DNA of 64,000 nucleotides from CAWBRY01 sp963791295 (GTDB lineage Bacteria; Bacteroidota; Bacteroidia; Chitinophagales; Chitinophagaceae). A program made the translations under genes and the position numbers. Location: NCBI GenBank assembly GCA_963791295.1, contig CAWBRY010000005.1:1-64000 (forward strand). The letters are read 5' to 3'. Shown here one piece after another: positions 37,251 to 46,510 of this stretch (positions are counted from its first letter, which is position 1; every line of letters starts with the position of its first letter). The notes beneath the pieces are model-generated. The model was not told where the DNA came from, ran no database searches, and saw nothing but the letters and a program-made list of their open reading frames with translations.

Positions 37251-38051
37251 CTATATTAGTTTCCTGTATGCATCGGGTGTAATGCCTCTCAGCTTCTTGA
37301 AAGAACGGCTGAAATTTCCGGAATCACTGAAACCGCAACTGTCTGCAATCTCGGATATAGGAATACTTTTCCTGGCGAGTAAAAGCAAGGCCTTCTCAAT
37401 GCGTTGCCTGCGGATATATGATCCAAACGTAGAATGAAAATACTTCGGGAATTCCCGGGACAGTGTTACCGGATGAATGTTCAGCTTTTTAGCGATCTCA
37501 GTCAGTGAATGATTAGAACAAGGTTCTTCCCTTATCAACTCTTCGACATGATATTTCCATAAAGGAATTTGTTTTCCCGCTACAGATTGACGTCCCAGGA
37601 GATTCAGTACATAGATGACCAGGGCTTGCATGGAACTTTGTGACAGTTCATCGCGGATATTAAATTCCCGGATCATGTTCAGGAAAATGTTCTTTGCCAG
37701 GTGGTCGTCGATCTGAGAAGAATGTATGTTTTCCGGTTTAACATCGTGTTTGTCAAACCATGCGTTGTCTATTTCCACATGAAAAATGCGGCATCCAAAA
37801 CTGTAGTCCTTATTGCAGTGATATTCCTGCGGTTTGTAGAAAAGGAGAGTACCGGGATTGCAAGTGAATTCTTTCGATTTTCTTAACTCCCTGTTGCCCC
37901 CTTTTAGGAAATAGGCAAAAAAAGAGTTTTCATGACGATGCCAGCTTTGATTTTCCTTCAGCCTGTATTCAGTTTTTGAAAAAATCATTTGACCGTAATT
38001 CAAATGATCCGTCTGGCAACCCAGGTAGGTGCCCTTTGGTAGAATCTTCAT
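37251..38051 (-). CDS. AraC-family transcriptional regulator
   Basis: 266 residues. N-terminal cupin-like sensor (about 15-110; SWHRHENSFFAYFLKGG, PGTLLFYKPQEYHCN) and a C-terminal double HTH of AraC type (about 165-266; SLTEIAKKLNIHPVTLSREFPKYF, then IPISEIADSCGFSDSGNFSRSFKKLRGITPDAYRK). It is directly upstream of, and cotranscribed-looking with, the alpha/beta hydrolase on the same strand. The inducer is unknown. Confidence 0.92.
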   Translation of the reverse strand: MKILPKGTYLGCQTDHLNYGQMIFSKTEYRLKENQSWHRHENSFFAYFLKGGNRELRKSKEFTCNPGTLLFYKPQEYHCNKDYSFGCRIFHVEIDNAWFDKHDVKPENIHSSQIDDHLAKNIFLNMIREFNIRDELSQSSMQALVIYVLNLLGRQSVAGKQIPLWKYHVEELIREEPCSNHSLTEIAKKLNIHPVTLSREFPKYFHSTFGSYIRRQRIEKALLLLARKSIPISEIADSCGFSDSGNFSRSFKKLRGITPDAYRKLI

Positions 38052-38214
38052 GGCCGTTTATTGTATATAGAAAATTACTGAGTATTTGTGAGACAGCGGA
38101 TAGTGCATTTGTTAATTCATACTGGATAATGACCGATAGTATAAAGGTTTTTTTTCCTCCAGTTGGTTTACTTACTGGGAGATTTATTAATTTAACAGTC
38201 CAAACACTTCTGCT

Positions 38215-39759
38215 ATGGTCTGTCCCAAGAGGTCGCTACTCGGTATCCTGCTTTTCCTATCTTTTGTTTCTGAAGCTCAAGTCCAGCCTTGCATTGACGT
38301 AATCAGCACCAAGCGAAGAGAAACAGGTGCCGGTCAGGGAGTCTATGATTTTAATAATAAATGGACACCTGGAGCAACGATCAAAGTAAGCTTTCTCGAC
38401 GGCTCCGACTGGCAAAAGGAAAAAGTAAGACAGTATGCGCCAGGCTGGAGCAAGTATGCCAATGTAAACTTTGACTTTGGCAACTATCCTGATGCCGAAA
38501 TCCGCATCAGCTTCAATTCCAACAAAGGCTCTTACTCATTCATCGGTACCGATGCAAAAAACAGGTTGCCCTCTCAGGAAACCATGAACCTGGGATGGAT
38601 TGATCATGCGAAGACGGAAGGTCAGCTACAATCCGTCATCTTGCATGAATTCGGACACACTCTTGGACTGCTCCACGAACACATGAACCCTATGAGCAAC
38701 ATTAAATGGAATAAACCCGTCGTCTATGCGTATTATCTGCAATATGACGGATGGGACAAGGATATGGTGGATAAGCAAGTGTTCGATCGCTATAGTGTCA
38801 GCATGACCAACAAGAGCTATGATCCAAAGTCGATCATGCACTATCCAATCCCTGCCAACTTCACACTGGACGGCTACGCGGTGGGAGAGAATGACGATCT
38901 CTCGGAAAACGATAAGAAGCTGATCACTGAATTATATCCATTCAATCGTACCTACCCGGTAGAGAATAAGACCACAGTCTGGAGCAAACTGGAGGACCTG
39001 AACATTGAATACAATGTGACGGAGAATGGGCAACTTGGCATGAGGATCAAGCAAAACTTCCTTATTTATAATGCGCAGGGCACTAAATGCATTATGTCGG
39101 CCTATTTCTATAACGCAGATGATAACAAACCCCTGCTGGATAAGAATGGAATTAAGCAATCAGCTGATGGACATGTGGCATGTTTTACCGAATTCAATCC
39201 GAACTATCAAAATACGCAGTTTAAAGACCTGTCTGTGTTTATGCCTTATGATGAACTGGAACTTGGAAGTGGGAATTTCAGGCTTAAATGTTATGTTGCC
39301 ATTTTTGATGCATCGCTGAAAATGATCACATCCAGCGGATATCAATATTTTACTTTCAGCCAGGGTATCAGTTGTAAGGAAGTGACGGTGCAAACAAAAT
39401 TCAATGACGCCAGTCAACGCATAGACATCGTCCCCATATTCACAATTGAAAATGCCAAGGATGAACCCTGTCATGCTACTGCTTATTTTTATACGAATGA
39501 TGGTGTGGCCCTAAAAGCGTTTAATGATTTGTATAAAACACGTGACGGAACACTGGCAAGCACCTCCGATTTCAAGCCCGGTTTTTCGGTGGCGTTATAT
39601 AATGCAAGCCAGACGGGATTGACAATTTCACTGCCCTATTCCGAATTGCATTTGGTGGCTGGATTCCATCGACTGCAGTATAAAGTAGTGTTATACGACA
39701 GCAAGTGGAATAAGATTGCGACTACGCCATTGTACAATTTTACTTTTACCCAGAAATAA
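38215..39759 (+). CDS. Exported astacin-like (M12A) zinc metalloprotease
   Basis: 514 residues with N-terminal signal peptide (MVCPKRSLLGILLFLSFVSEAQ). The catalytic domain, about residues 45-245, has the metzincin motif HEFGHTLGLLHEH (His144, Glu145, His148, His154) and the Met-turn SIMHYPIPA. DIR/astacin-like features such as the preceding GWIDHAKTEGQLQSVI fit M12A. Residues about 255-514 form two repeats of a beta-sandwich region, each about 120 residues (YNVTENGQLGMRIKQNFLIYN ... and KFNDASQRIDIVPIFTIEN, both followed by aromatic/Asn-rich strands). The C-terminus has no T9SS sorting motif. Confidence 0.87.
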   Translation: MVCPKRSLLGILLFLSFVSEAQVQPCIDVISTKRRETGAGQGVYDFNNKWTPGATIKVSFLDGSDWQKEKVRQYAPGWSKYANVNFDFGNYPDAEIRISFNSNKGSYSFIGTDAKNRLPSQETMNLGWIDHAKTEGQLQSVILHEFGHTLGLLHEHMNPMSNIKWNKPVVYAYYLQYDGWDKDMVDKQVFDRYSVSMTNKSYDPKSIMHYPIPANFTLDGYAVGENDDLSENDKKLITELYPFNRTYPVENKTTVWSKLEDLNIEYNVTENGQLGMRIKQNFLIYNAQGTKCIMSAYFYNADDNKPLLDKNGIKQSADGHVACFTEFNPNYQNTQFKDLSVFMPYDELELGSGNFRLKCYVAIFDASLKMITSSGYQYFTFSQGISCKEVTVQTKFNDASQRIDIVPIFTIENAKDEPCHATAYFYTNDGVALKAFNDLYKTRDGTLASTSDFKPGFSVALYNASQTGLTISLPYSELHLVAGFHRLQYKVVLYDSKWNKIATTPLYNFTFTQK

Positions 39760-39834
39760 ATACCGCGCGTGTCTTACGTATCTGCCTTGGTGCGTGTCTC
39801 ACGCACCAGCGACCAATGCGAACTTTCACATATG

Positions 39835-40842
39835 CTAAGTTTGATTTTGCAGAAAGTAAATTATCGAACGCCATTTATTGCCCGGCTTTTCCATGTCACA
39901 TATTAAGTCGTCGCGGCCATATTGGGTGGGAGAAAATACGTTATTCGAATCTTTTTCCTTTTTTTCTAGTTGATCCAGGCACACGTAACATCGACTGCAG
40001 AGACTCATGGATATGAGGCGCAGAAATTTTTTGATGTGCCGGCGCTTGTAGCTGGTTTGATAAAATGCGTTAAAGCTGCTGCGCGCCATATCCTTGAATA
40101 AGTTCCTTAGGTGAGCTACTCTCTGAGTGGTTGTCACGAGTGTTACGATCCCCGCTATAGAGTCTTTATATACGTCGAAAATATCATTGCCCAATTGCAT
40201 CAATCCACCCATGTGATATAAAGCATCCTCTTCGATGGGACTTAGAGGGTGGAGGAACACAGTTCTATAAAAAAGCACCGAAACGCCTCCCTTGTCGACA
40301 GTTATCCTTTCTATTTCATTTTGCGTCAGCCCCGGATGGGCCTGTTTCCTGCTTTCAATTTGTGCTTGATATACTTTCTTTAAATAACTGATCGTCAGGT
40401 CTTTGTTCCAGCAATTTTTTAACGCTTTCTCGAAAAAGATCAGAAAAAGTCGTTCGCTCGCGTTCCTGGCGACGATCCTTTCGGGATGTTCTATGAATGT
40501 CTGCAATAATTCATCGGTCATTTGATGCTTGTCGAAAAAATCGTCAAACAAGCCAGTGAAGGCACCCTGATATGTGCATGCCAGCCTTTCCTGCAGTGTC
40601 ATTTTCTTGCCGCGCAACACGCATAAGGCCTCTCCCAATATCGCTGGGACAGCCAATCCATAGTAAGATGTGATTTTTTTGAAGTCATCGCTGCCAAGGC
40701 TTTCATCGCTTGACCTGCTTGCAAGGGTCAACTCGTCTCCCAGATATTTTTTGATAAATTTTTTCTGCCGGCGAACATTTCGAAGAAGCGTGTATAGGAT
40801 ATTTGGGCAGTGCCAGGCATTCTTGAATATCCAAAGCTTCAA
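39835..40842 (-). CDS. Class 1 isoprenoid-synthase-like protein
   Basis: 335 residues, all-helical, no signal peptide. Two metal-binding-like motifs sit where a trans-prenyltransferase or terpene synthase has them: LFDDFFDKH (Asp100, Asp101, Asp104) and QLGNDIFDVYKDS (Asn219, Asp220, Asp223, Lys226, Asp227), with DKGGVSVLFYR between them. This is the arrangement of the class I isoprenoid biosynthesis fold (DDxxD and NSE/DTE). The product cannot be predicted: prenyl chain elongation, cyclisation or a non-catalytic member are all possible. It starts 13 bp after the stop of the subunit 3 gene and is the last gene of that operon. Confidence 0.6.
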   Translation of the reverse strand: MKLWIFKNAWHCPNILYTLLRNVRRQKKFIKKYLGDELTLASRSSDESLGSDDFKKITSYYGLAVPAILGEALCVLRGKKMTLQERLACTYQGAFTGLFDDFFDKHQMTDELLQTFIEHPERIVARNASERLFLIFFEKALKNCWNKDLTISYLKKVYQAQIESRKQAHPGLTQNEIERITVDKGGVSVLFYRTVFLHPLSPIEEDALYHMGGLMQLGNDIFDVYKDSIAGIVTLVTTTQRVAHLRNLFKDMARSSFNAFYQTSYKRRHIKKFLRLISMSLCSRCYVCLDQLEKKEKDSNNVFSPTQYGRDDLICDMEKPGNKWRSIIYFLQNQT

Positions 40843-40854
40843 TATAGATTAGAT

Positions 40855-41517
40855 TTAGACTTGCTTATCGAAACTTATACATTCCTTTAGCTCTTTTTCC
40901 GAATATGCCAGGTTGTGTTTTTTAAGCACATCGTCGGGAACTCCATTCCATTGATTGGGTCGATTACCTGCATATCCAATGTCCTTTACTCCGATGCTGG
41001 AAGTATAAAATCCACTGGCCGTCAGGTTGCGCAGGCGATTAAAAAAAGCAACTCCCTGTTTCATGGCCGGCTTTGCCTTCACCGGATAAGCAATCGCATC
41101 CACCATCTCAAGCTGCTGAGATGAGGAACAATCCTTAAAACGTTTTTCATACCGTTTCAGGCACTCAACATCCAGCCATCGCAAGCCACCCCGTAAGGGA
41201 ATTTGCTGTGCCGGCATATCTTTTACAATGAATTCAATGAATTCCGGTACTCCTGCCTCACTCGCGCTGCCACTCACCTCGTCCTTTGGTATGATAATAT
41301 TCGCCAGCAAGGTAATGGTAGCCATTTCTTCCGGCGTAAAGAATTTTTCTTTTGCGAGCAGCGCCTTTTCCCGCTTTAATTCTTCCTTGCTACGGTCCAG
41401 GTTGAAGGTGGCTTCCTTGGCGACCTCCGTTTTTTTCTCATCACTTTTACAACCAGCCAGAGCTGCCGGAGCCGCCACTGCAGTGGCAATGAGTTTGATT
41501 GACTTCCTTCTGTCCAT
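40855..41517 (-). CDS. Gluconate 2-dehydrogenase subunit 3-like protein
   Basis: 220 residues. The N-terminus MDRRKSIKLIATAVAAPAALAGC has a twin-arginine-like RRKSIK followed by a hydrophobic stretch and a lipobox (LAGC, Cys23), so it is probably Tat-exported and perhaps lipidated. The mature region (FFTPEEMATITLLANIIIPKDEVSGSASEAGVPEFIEFIV) is the family signature. In sugar dehydrogenases the subunit carries the FAD-bearing partner across the membrane and stabilises it. The partner is the GMC protein 48 bp upstream. Confidence 0.9.
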   Translation of the reverse strand: MDRRKSIKLIATAVAAPAALAGCKSDEKKTEVAKEATFNLDRSKEELKREKALLAKEKFFTPEEMATITLLANIIIPKDEVSGSASEAGVPEFIEFIVKDMPAQQIPLRGGLRWLDVECLKRYEKRFKDCSSSQQLEMVDAIAYPVKAKPAMKQGVAFFNRLRNLTASGFYTSSIGVKDIGYAGNRPNQWNGVPDDVLKKHNLAYSEKELKECISFDKQV

Positions 41518-41565
41518 AGATAGTTTTTAATATTGTGTTCAAAAAGAGCATTATCACTATAGCCC

Positions 41566-43314
41566 TCATAAATTCTGTTTCTTCATTTCATCGATCAGAT
41601 ATTCCGATGCTCTCATGGAAAGCGCCAGGATAGTCCAGGTAATATTTTTATCAGCCTGGCTCACAAATTGTCCGCCGTCGACGCAAAAAAGATTTTTACA
41701 ATCGTGGGCCTGGCTCCATTTATTTAAAACACTTCGTTTCGGATCATTTCCCATTCTCACCGTTCCGCCTTCATGAATGATTTGACCCGGTGAGGATATC
41801 CCATAATTATTTTTCTCAGTGTCATCTCCGCCAGAAGTGACAACAGCTCCCATATTATGCATGATCTCCTTGAAGGTTTCTTTCATGTGCCTGGCCTGGT
41901 TTATTTCATAGTCACTCCATTTTACATTGAATCGAAGTACGGGTATACCGTACTGGTCGACGGCATTCGGATCAATTTCACAATAATTGTCTTCTCTTGG
42001 AATTGCTTCCCCGCGGCCTGACATACCGACGGCAGAGCCATAAAAATATCGATAGTCTTCTTTAAGCGACTTCCCATAACCACCTGCCTCTTTGGTCTTT
42101 CCATTTACCTGGTATTTTCCATTTAGATTTTCAATATTTCCTCCAAATCCGTAGCTGGGCTGGCCCATTCCTCCCCAATACTCTATATGATAACCACGAG
42201 GAAAATCCAGTTTCTTATTATCCAACCACCATGGCGAATAAATATGAGATCCCCCAACACCATCTTCATTATATACTTTGCGTCCAAACAAATCCGGAAG
42301 CACACCACCAATATCGGCGCCTGTTGAATCATGAAGGAATTTACCGGCGACGTTACTGTTGTTGGCCAATCCATTGGGATGACGCGATGATTTGGAGTTT
42401 AACAATAACCTCGCTGATTCGCAAGCGCTGGCTGCAAGAATAACTACTTTGCCGTTCACCTGGTATTCCATCAGGTCTTCCTTATTGACATAAGAAACTC
42501 CGGTCGCCAATCCTTCCTTATTCGTTAGCACTTCCCTCGCCATAGCATTGGGAATAACATCCACATTGTTGGTTTTCATTGCAGGATAGATCAACACGTT
42601 GGTAGATGAAAAATCTGCTTTTGCAATGCTGCAGTTGCGACCGCATTGACCACAAAAAAAACATGCTCCGCGTTCTGTCGTACTTTCTATCTTTTTTGTA
42701 AGCATGGAAAGTCGTGACGGAATAACATTTACTCCTGTCTTCCCTGCTCCTTTTTTTATGAAAAGCTCGTGCAGGCGAGGTTTGGGTGGCGGCAGGAAAT
42801 AGCCATCTGGATCATTTTCCAATCCCTCGTTGGTACCAAATACGCCGATGAGTTGGTCAATCCGGTCGTAATACGGCTTGACATCCTCATATCCAATAGG
42901 CCAATCATCACCAAGTCCATCTATGCTTCGCCTTTTAAAATCGTGAGGACCGAAACGAAGTGAAATCCTTCCCCAATGGTTGGTCCTTCCACCCAACATC
43001 CTGGCTCGCCACCACATCCAGTTTGTCCCCGGCGATTGTGTATACGGTTCTCCCTCCAGGTCCCAACCGCCATAACAGGCATCAAAATCACCGAATGGCC
43101 GGATGCGTGTACTGGCACCGCGACGCGGCGAGTCCCAGGGATTTTTCAATTGGGTAACATTTTTTTGCGGATCATACATTTCCCCGGCTTCAATCAGACA
43201 CACTTTTAGGCCCGCTTTCGATAGTATATAAGTCGCCATGCCTCCGCCGGCCCCGGAGCCCACAATAACTACATCGTATTGTTTTGGATTTTTCTTAACC
43301 TGAATGTCTCCCAT
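41566..43314 (-). CDS. GMC-family oxidoreductase, large dehydrogenase subunit
   Basis: 582 residues, FAD-dependent. The N-terminal dinucleotide fold is VVIVGSGAGGGMATYILSKAG. A Cys-rich stretch (CFFCGQCGRNC, about residues 216-226) matches the position and spacing of the 3Fe-4S-type cluster in bacterial FAD sugar dehydrogenases. The C-terminal GMC block is HEGGTVRMGNDPKRSVLNKW and CKNLFCVDGGQFVSQADKNITWTILALSMRASEY, with the catalytic His/Asn region. It has no signal peptide and should be exported with the Tat-type small subunit. The usual cytochrome c subunit is absent. Confidence 0.9.
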   Translation of the reverse strand: MGDIQVKKNPKQYDVVIVGSGAGGGMATYILSKAGLKVCLIEAGEMYDPQKNVTQLKNPWDSPRRGASTRIRPFGDFDACYGGWDLEGEPYTQSPGTNWMWWRARMLGGRTNHWGRISLRFGPHDFKRRSIDGLGDDWPIGYEDVKPYYDRIDQLIGVFGTNEGLENDPDGYFLPPPKPRLHELFIKKGAGKTGVNVIPSRLSMLTKKIESTTERGACFFCGQCGRNCSIAKADFSSTNVLIYPAMKTNNVDVIPNAMAREVLTNKEGLATGVSYVNKEDLMEYQVNGKVVILAASACESARLLLNSKSSRHPNGLANNSNVAGKFLHDSTGADIGGVLPDLFGRKVYNEDGVGGSHIYSPWWLDNKKLDFPRGYHIEYWGGMGQPSYGFGGNIENLNGKYQVNGKTKEAGGYGKSLKEDYRYFYGSAVGMSGRGEAIPREDNYCEIDPNAVDQYGIPVLRFNVKWSDYEINQARHMKETFKEIMHNMGAVVTSGGDDTEKNNYGISSPGQIIHEGGTVRMGNDPKRSVLNKWSQAHDCKNLFCVDGGQFVSQADKNITWTILALSMRASEYLIDEMKKQNL

Positions 43315-43383
43315 CTTGTTAGTTTTAGATCTAGTTTCCTCCCCAATTTAAGAATGTATCTTTAAGTGACCAATGATTTGTTC

Positions 43384-45375
43384 ATGAAGAATACCGTCAT
43401 GTTACTTGGCTTTCTCAGTCAATTATTTTCAGGACATGCTCAAAAAGATGCTTTCGAAAAATATCCCGTATACGATGGTCATGACCTTGGACTAACTTAC
43501 TCGCCCAAGCAGACTTCTTTTCGCATTTGGGCGCCGTCGGCAGAAAAAGCAGAATTAATAGTATATGATACCGGGGACGGAGGTCTTCCTTTAGAGCGAA
43601 TCGATCTGCAAAAAAGCAAAGGAGGAACATGGATCGTCGAGTGGGAAGGTGACCACAAAGGAAAATTTTATGCATTCCGCGTTCAGGTCAATGGCAAATG
43701 GCTCTCCGAAGTTCCTGATCCCTATGCCAGAGCAACCGGGGTGAATGGAAAGCGAGCGCAAATTATCGATCTGAAAGAGACTAATCCGCCGGGGTGGGAG
43801 AGCGAAGTGAGTCCGCCCTTCCGGCGTGCGACCGATGCTATTATATATGAACTCCATATCCGCGATGCGAGTATTGCCGAAAATTCAGGGATAAACAATA
43901 AAGGAAGGTTCCTCGGCCTCGCGGAAAAAGGCACTGTGAATAAGGAAGGATCTTCAACCGGATTAGATCACATAAAAGAACTCGGGGTAACGCATGTGCA
44001 TTTGCTTCCTTTTTTCGATTTTAATTCGGTAGATGAATCAAAGCCGGACAAGCCGCAATATAATTGGGGATATGATCCCCTCAATTATAATGTCCCCGAA
44101 GGATCATATTCAACCAATCCTAATGACGGAACGACGCGGATCAAGGAATTGAAACAATTGATCCAGACATTTCATGAGAATGGGATTCGCATTATCATGG
44201 ACGGCGTTTACAATCACACTGCGTTAACCGAAAATTCCTATTTCAATCAATTGGTGCCCGGATATTATTACCGCCAGAATAAGGATGGTGCTTTTTCCAA
44301 TGCTACTGCATGTGGAAATGAAACGGCCAGTGAAAGAGCCATGGTACGAAAGTTCATACTGGAATCAGTGTTGTATTGGGTGAAAGAATATCATGTTGAT
44401 GGATTCCGGTTTGACCTGATGGGCGTTCATGACATACAAACCATGAATATGATTTCCAGCCAGCTTCACCACATCAGGCCCGATATATTATTATATGGCG
44501 AAGGATGGACAGCCGGCCCTTCTCCCTTACCGGATACGCTCAGGGCTTTGAAGAAATATGCGTATCGCCTCAATGGCATAGCAGTGTTTAGTGATGATAT
44601 CCGGGACGGCATCAAGGGAAGCGTATTTGAACACAATGACCGCGGGTTCGCTAGCGGGAAACCCGGCATGGAAGAAAGCATTCGGTTTGGCATCGTAGCT
44701 GCATGCAGGCATCCCCAGGTAAATTACTCGAAGGTGAACTATTCCAAGAAGCCTTATGCCACCCAGCCGTTTCAGACTATTAGTTATTGTGAATGTCATG
44801 ATAACCACGCATTATGGGATAAGCTGGCAATTTCAGCAAAGGACGCAACGGAAGAGGAGCGAGTCGAAATGCAGAAGTTGGCCATTTCTATTGTCCTCAC
44901 TTCACAAGGAATTTCGTTCCTTCATGCCGGATCAGAATTTTTGCGTAGCAAAAAGGGTGTGGAAAATTCTTTTGAATCGCCGGACAGTATCAATGCAATT
45001 GACTGGAGTTTAAAAACCAGGAACAAAGAAGTATTTGAATATGTGAAAGGATTGATCAGTATCCGCAAGCAGCATCCTGCCTTCAGGATGAAATCGTCAA
45101 AGGAAATTAGCACCCATCTCAAATTCATAAAAAATGTTCCGGCAGGAGTCATAGCCTATACAATAAATGGAAGTGCCGTAAGTGATAGTTGGAAAAATAT
45201 CCTTGTTTTATTCAATGGAACGGAAAAAACACAAACCGTCAGGACACCTCAGCGAGTGAAATGGAAGGCAGAGATACGAGATAACAGGATGAATAACCAG
45301 GAAAATCTAGTTGAAGATCAATCTATAGATCTAAAAGCCTTTAGCTGCACTATTCTTTCTAGGAAGAATGATTGA
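43384..45375 (+). CDS. Exported type I pullulanase-like glycoside hydrolase (GH13)
   Basis: 663 residues from ATG 43384, which gives a signal peptide (MKNTVMLLGFLSQLFSGHAQ); GTG 43366 is less likely. A CBM48-like N-terminal domain (FRIWAPSAEKAELIVYDTG) precedes the GH13 TIM barrel: YNWGYDPLNYNVPEGSYS (pullulanase signature), IRIIMDGVYNHTA, nucleophile Asp in VDGFRFDLMGVHD, acid Glu in ILLYGEGWTAG, and CECHDNHALWDK. A beta-sandwich C-terminal domain ends the protein. It should cleave alpha-1,6 bonds of pullulan or glycogen branches in the periplasm. No SusC/SusD genes are beside it. Confidence 0.9.
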   Translation: MKNTVMLLGFLSQLFSGHAQKDAFEKYPVYDGHDLGLTYSPKQTSFRIWAPSAEKAELIVYDTGDGGLPLERIDLQKSKGGTWIVEWEGDHKGKFYAFRVQVNGKWLSEVPDPYARATGVNGKRAQIIDLKETNPPGWESEVSPPFRRATDAIIYELHIRDASIAENSGINNKGRFLGLAEKGTVNKEGSSTGLDHIKELGVTHVHLLPFFDFNSVDESKPDKPQYNWGYDPLNYNVPEGSYSTNPNDGTTRIKELKQLIQTFHENGIRIIMDGVYNHTALTENSYFNQLVPGYYYRQNKDGAFSNATACGNETASERAMVRKFILESVLYWVKEYHVDGFRFDLMGVHDIQTMNMISSQLHHIRPDILLYGEGWTAGPSPLPDTLRALKKYAYRLNGIAVFSDDIRDGIKGSVFEHNDRGFASGKPGMEESIRFGIVAACRHPQVNYSKVNYSKKPYATQPFQTISYCECHDNHALWDKLAISAKDATEEERVEMQKLAISIVLTSQGISFLHAGSEFLRSKKGVENSFESPDSINAIDWSLKTRNKEVFEYVKGLISIRKQHPAFRMKSSKEISTHLKFIKNVPAGVIAYTINGSAVSDSWKNILVLFNGTEKTQTVRTPQRVKWKAEIRDNRMNNQENLVEDQSIDLKAFSCTILSRKND

Positions 45376-46507
45376 ACGATTCCACAAAGTACATGTCGAT
45401 TTCACCTTTGCTCTTGGCTTGTATTTTCCCGCGATGAGTGCATACAAAAAAGTCTTTGATCTGGGCATATGTTGCCCCGGAAATGTTAACCTTTCCCGGT
45501 TCGCTGTGTTCCTCCATTTGCGAAGCGAGATTAACTGTATCGCCCCAAATGTCGTAAGCAAATTTTTTAAGTCCGACGACGCCGGCGACTAATGGACCGG
45601 TGTGGATACCTATTCTGACTTCGAAGACCGGCAAATCTTGAATCTTATTGGCCAGGCCAAACTCTCTTAGAAATTGCTGCATATCCAACGCAGCTTTCGA
45701 TACCTTGACTGCATTGTCCTGGTCCGACTGGGGCAAGCCGCATGCACACATATAAGCATCGCCAATGGTCTTGATTTTTTCCATATCATATTTGGCGATG
45801 ATATTATCGAAAGCGCCAAAGACCTCGTCCAGTTGAGTGACGAGCTTGACCGGCGTTAATCTTTCGGCAATCTGAGTGAAACCCTTAATATCCGCAAACA
45901 TCACGGTCACCTGTTCATGTTTGCGGGCATAGGACTTTCCAAATGTTTTCAGTTCCTCTGCAATTTCACTGGGCAGAATGTTCAGAAGCAAAGAATCGGA
46001 CTGGGCCTTAGCAGTTTCCAGCATCTTCCGTTGCTTTTCAATTTCAGTGGTTCGCTGCTGCACTTTTACTTCAAGTTGTTCATTGTTCTCCTGCAATTCA
46101 CGGATCAGCTGCTTATTATTGCGGCGAAGCATCACCGTTTCGATAGCGTTGTCAATGGTGATCTTCAATTCATCCTTATCCCAGGGCTTGGTGATATAAC
46201 GGTAGACTTTCCCTGTATTGATCGCCTCAATGATGGACTCCATATCGCTGAAACCGGTAAGAATGATGCGGATATTGTCCTGGTCGCCGGGGATATGCTG
46301 TAGAAACTGTACGCCGGTCATATCGGGCATGCGTTGATCGGTGACGACAACATGAATATCGTTTTTGGTAAGAATATCCATGCCGATCTCGCCACTCAAA
46401 GCCGTGAATATATTATAATGCCGGCGAAGGGCTGCTCTGAAAGAATTCAGGTTATTCTCTTCATCATCTACGTACAATACATTAAAAACGTCCTTGAGAA
46501 CTTCCAT
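45359..46507 (-). CDS. Response regulator with class III adenylate cyclase output
   Basis: 382 residues. Receiver domain (about 8-125): Asp14/Asp15, phospho-acceptor Asp57 in VVVTDQRMPDMTG, Thr in ILTGFSD, Lys in ITKPWDKDEL. A coiled coil (about 130-180) leads to a class III cyclase domain (about 195-380): metal Asp in VMFADIKGFTQ, a second Asp in IGDAYMCACGLP. The purine-selecting residues are Lys (IKTIGD) and Asp (YDIWGDTVNLA), which specify ATP, so this predicts cAMP. The transition-state Arg of the N-x3-R motif is Gln (VNLASQME). It follows the kinase gene by 3 bp, so phosphorylation probably tunes cyclase activity. It overlaps the pullulanase 3' end by 17 bp. Confidence 0.88.
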   Translation of the reverse strand: MEVLKDVFNVLYVDDEENNLNSFRAALRRHYNIFTALSGEIGMDILTKNDIHVVVTDQRMPDMTGVQFLQHIPGDQDNIRIILTGFSDMESIIEAINTGKVYRYITKPWDKDELKITIDNAIETVMLRRNNKQLIRELQENNEQLEVKVQQRTTEIEKQRKMLETAKAQSDSLLLNILPSEIAEELKTFGKSYARKHEQVTVMFADIKGFTQIAERLTPVKLVTQLDEVFGAFDNIIAKYDMEKIKTIGDAYMCACGLPQSDQDNAVKVSKAALDMQQFLREFGLANKIQDLPVFEVRIGIHTGPLVAGVVGLKKFAYDIWGDTVNLASQMEEHSEPGKVNISGATYAQIKDFFVCTHRGKIQAKSKGEIDMYFVESFNHSS

Positions 46508-46510
46508 GAT

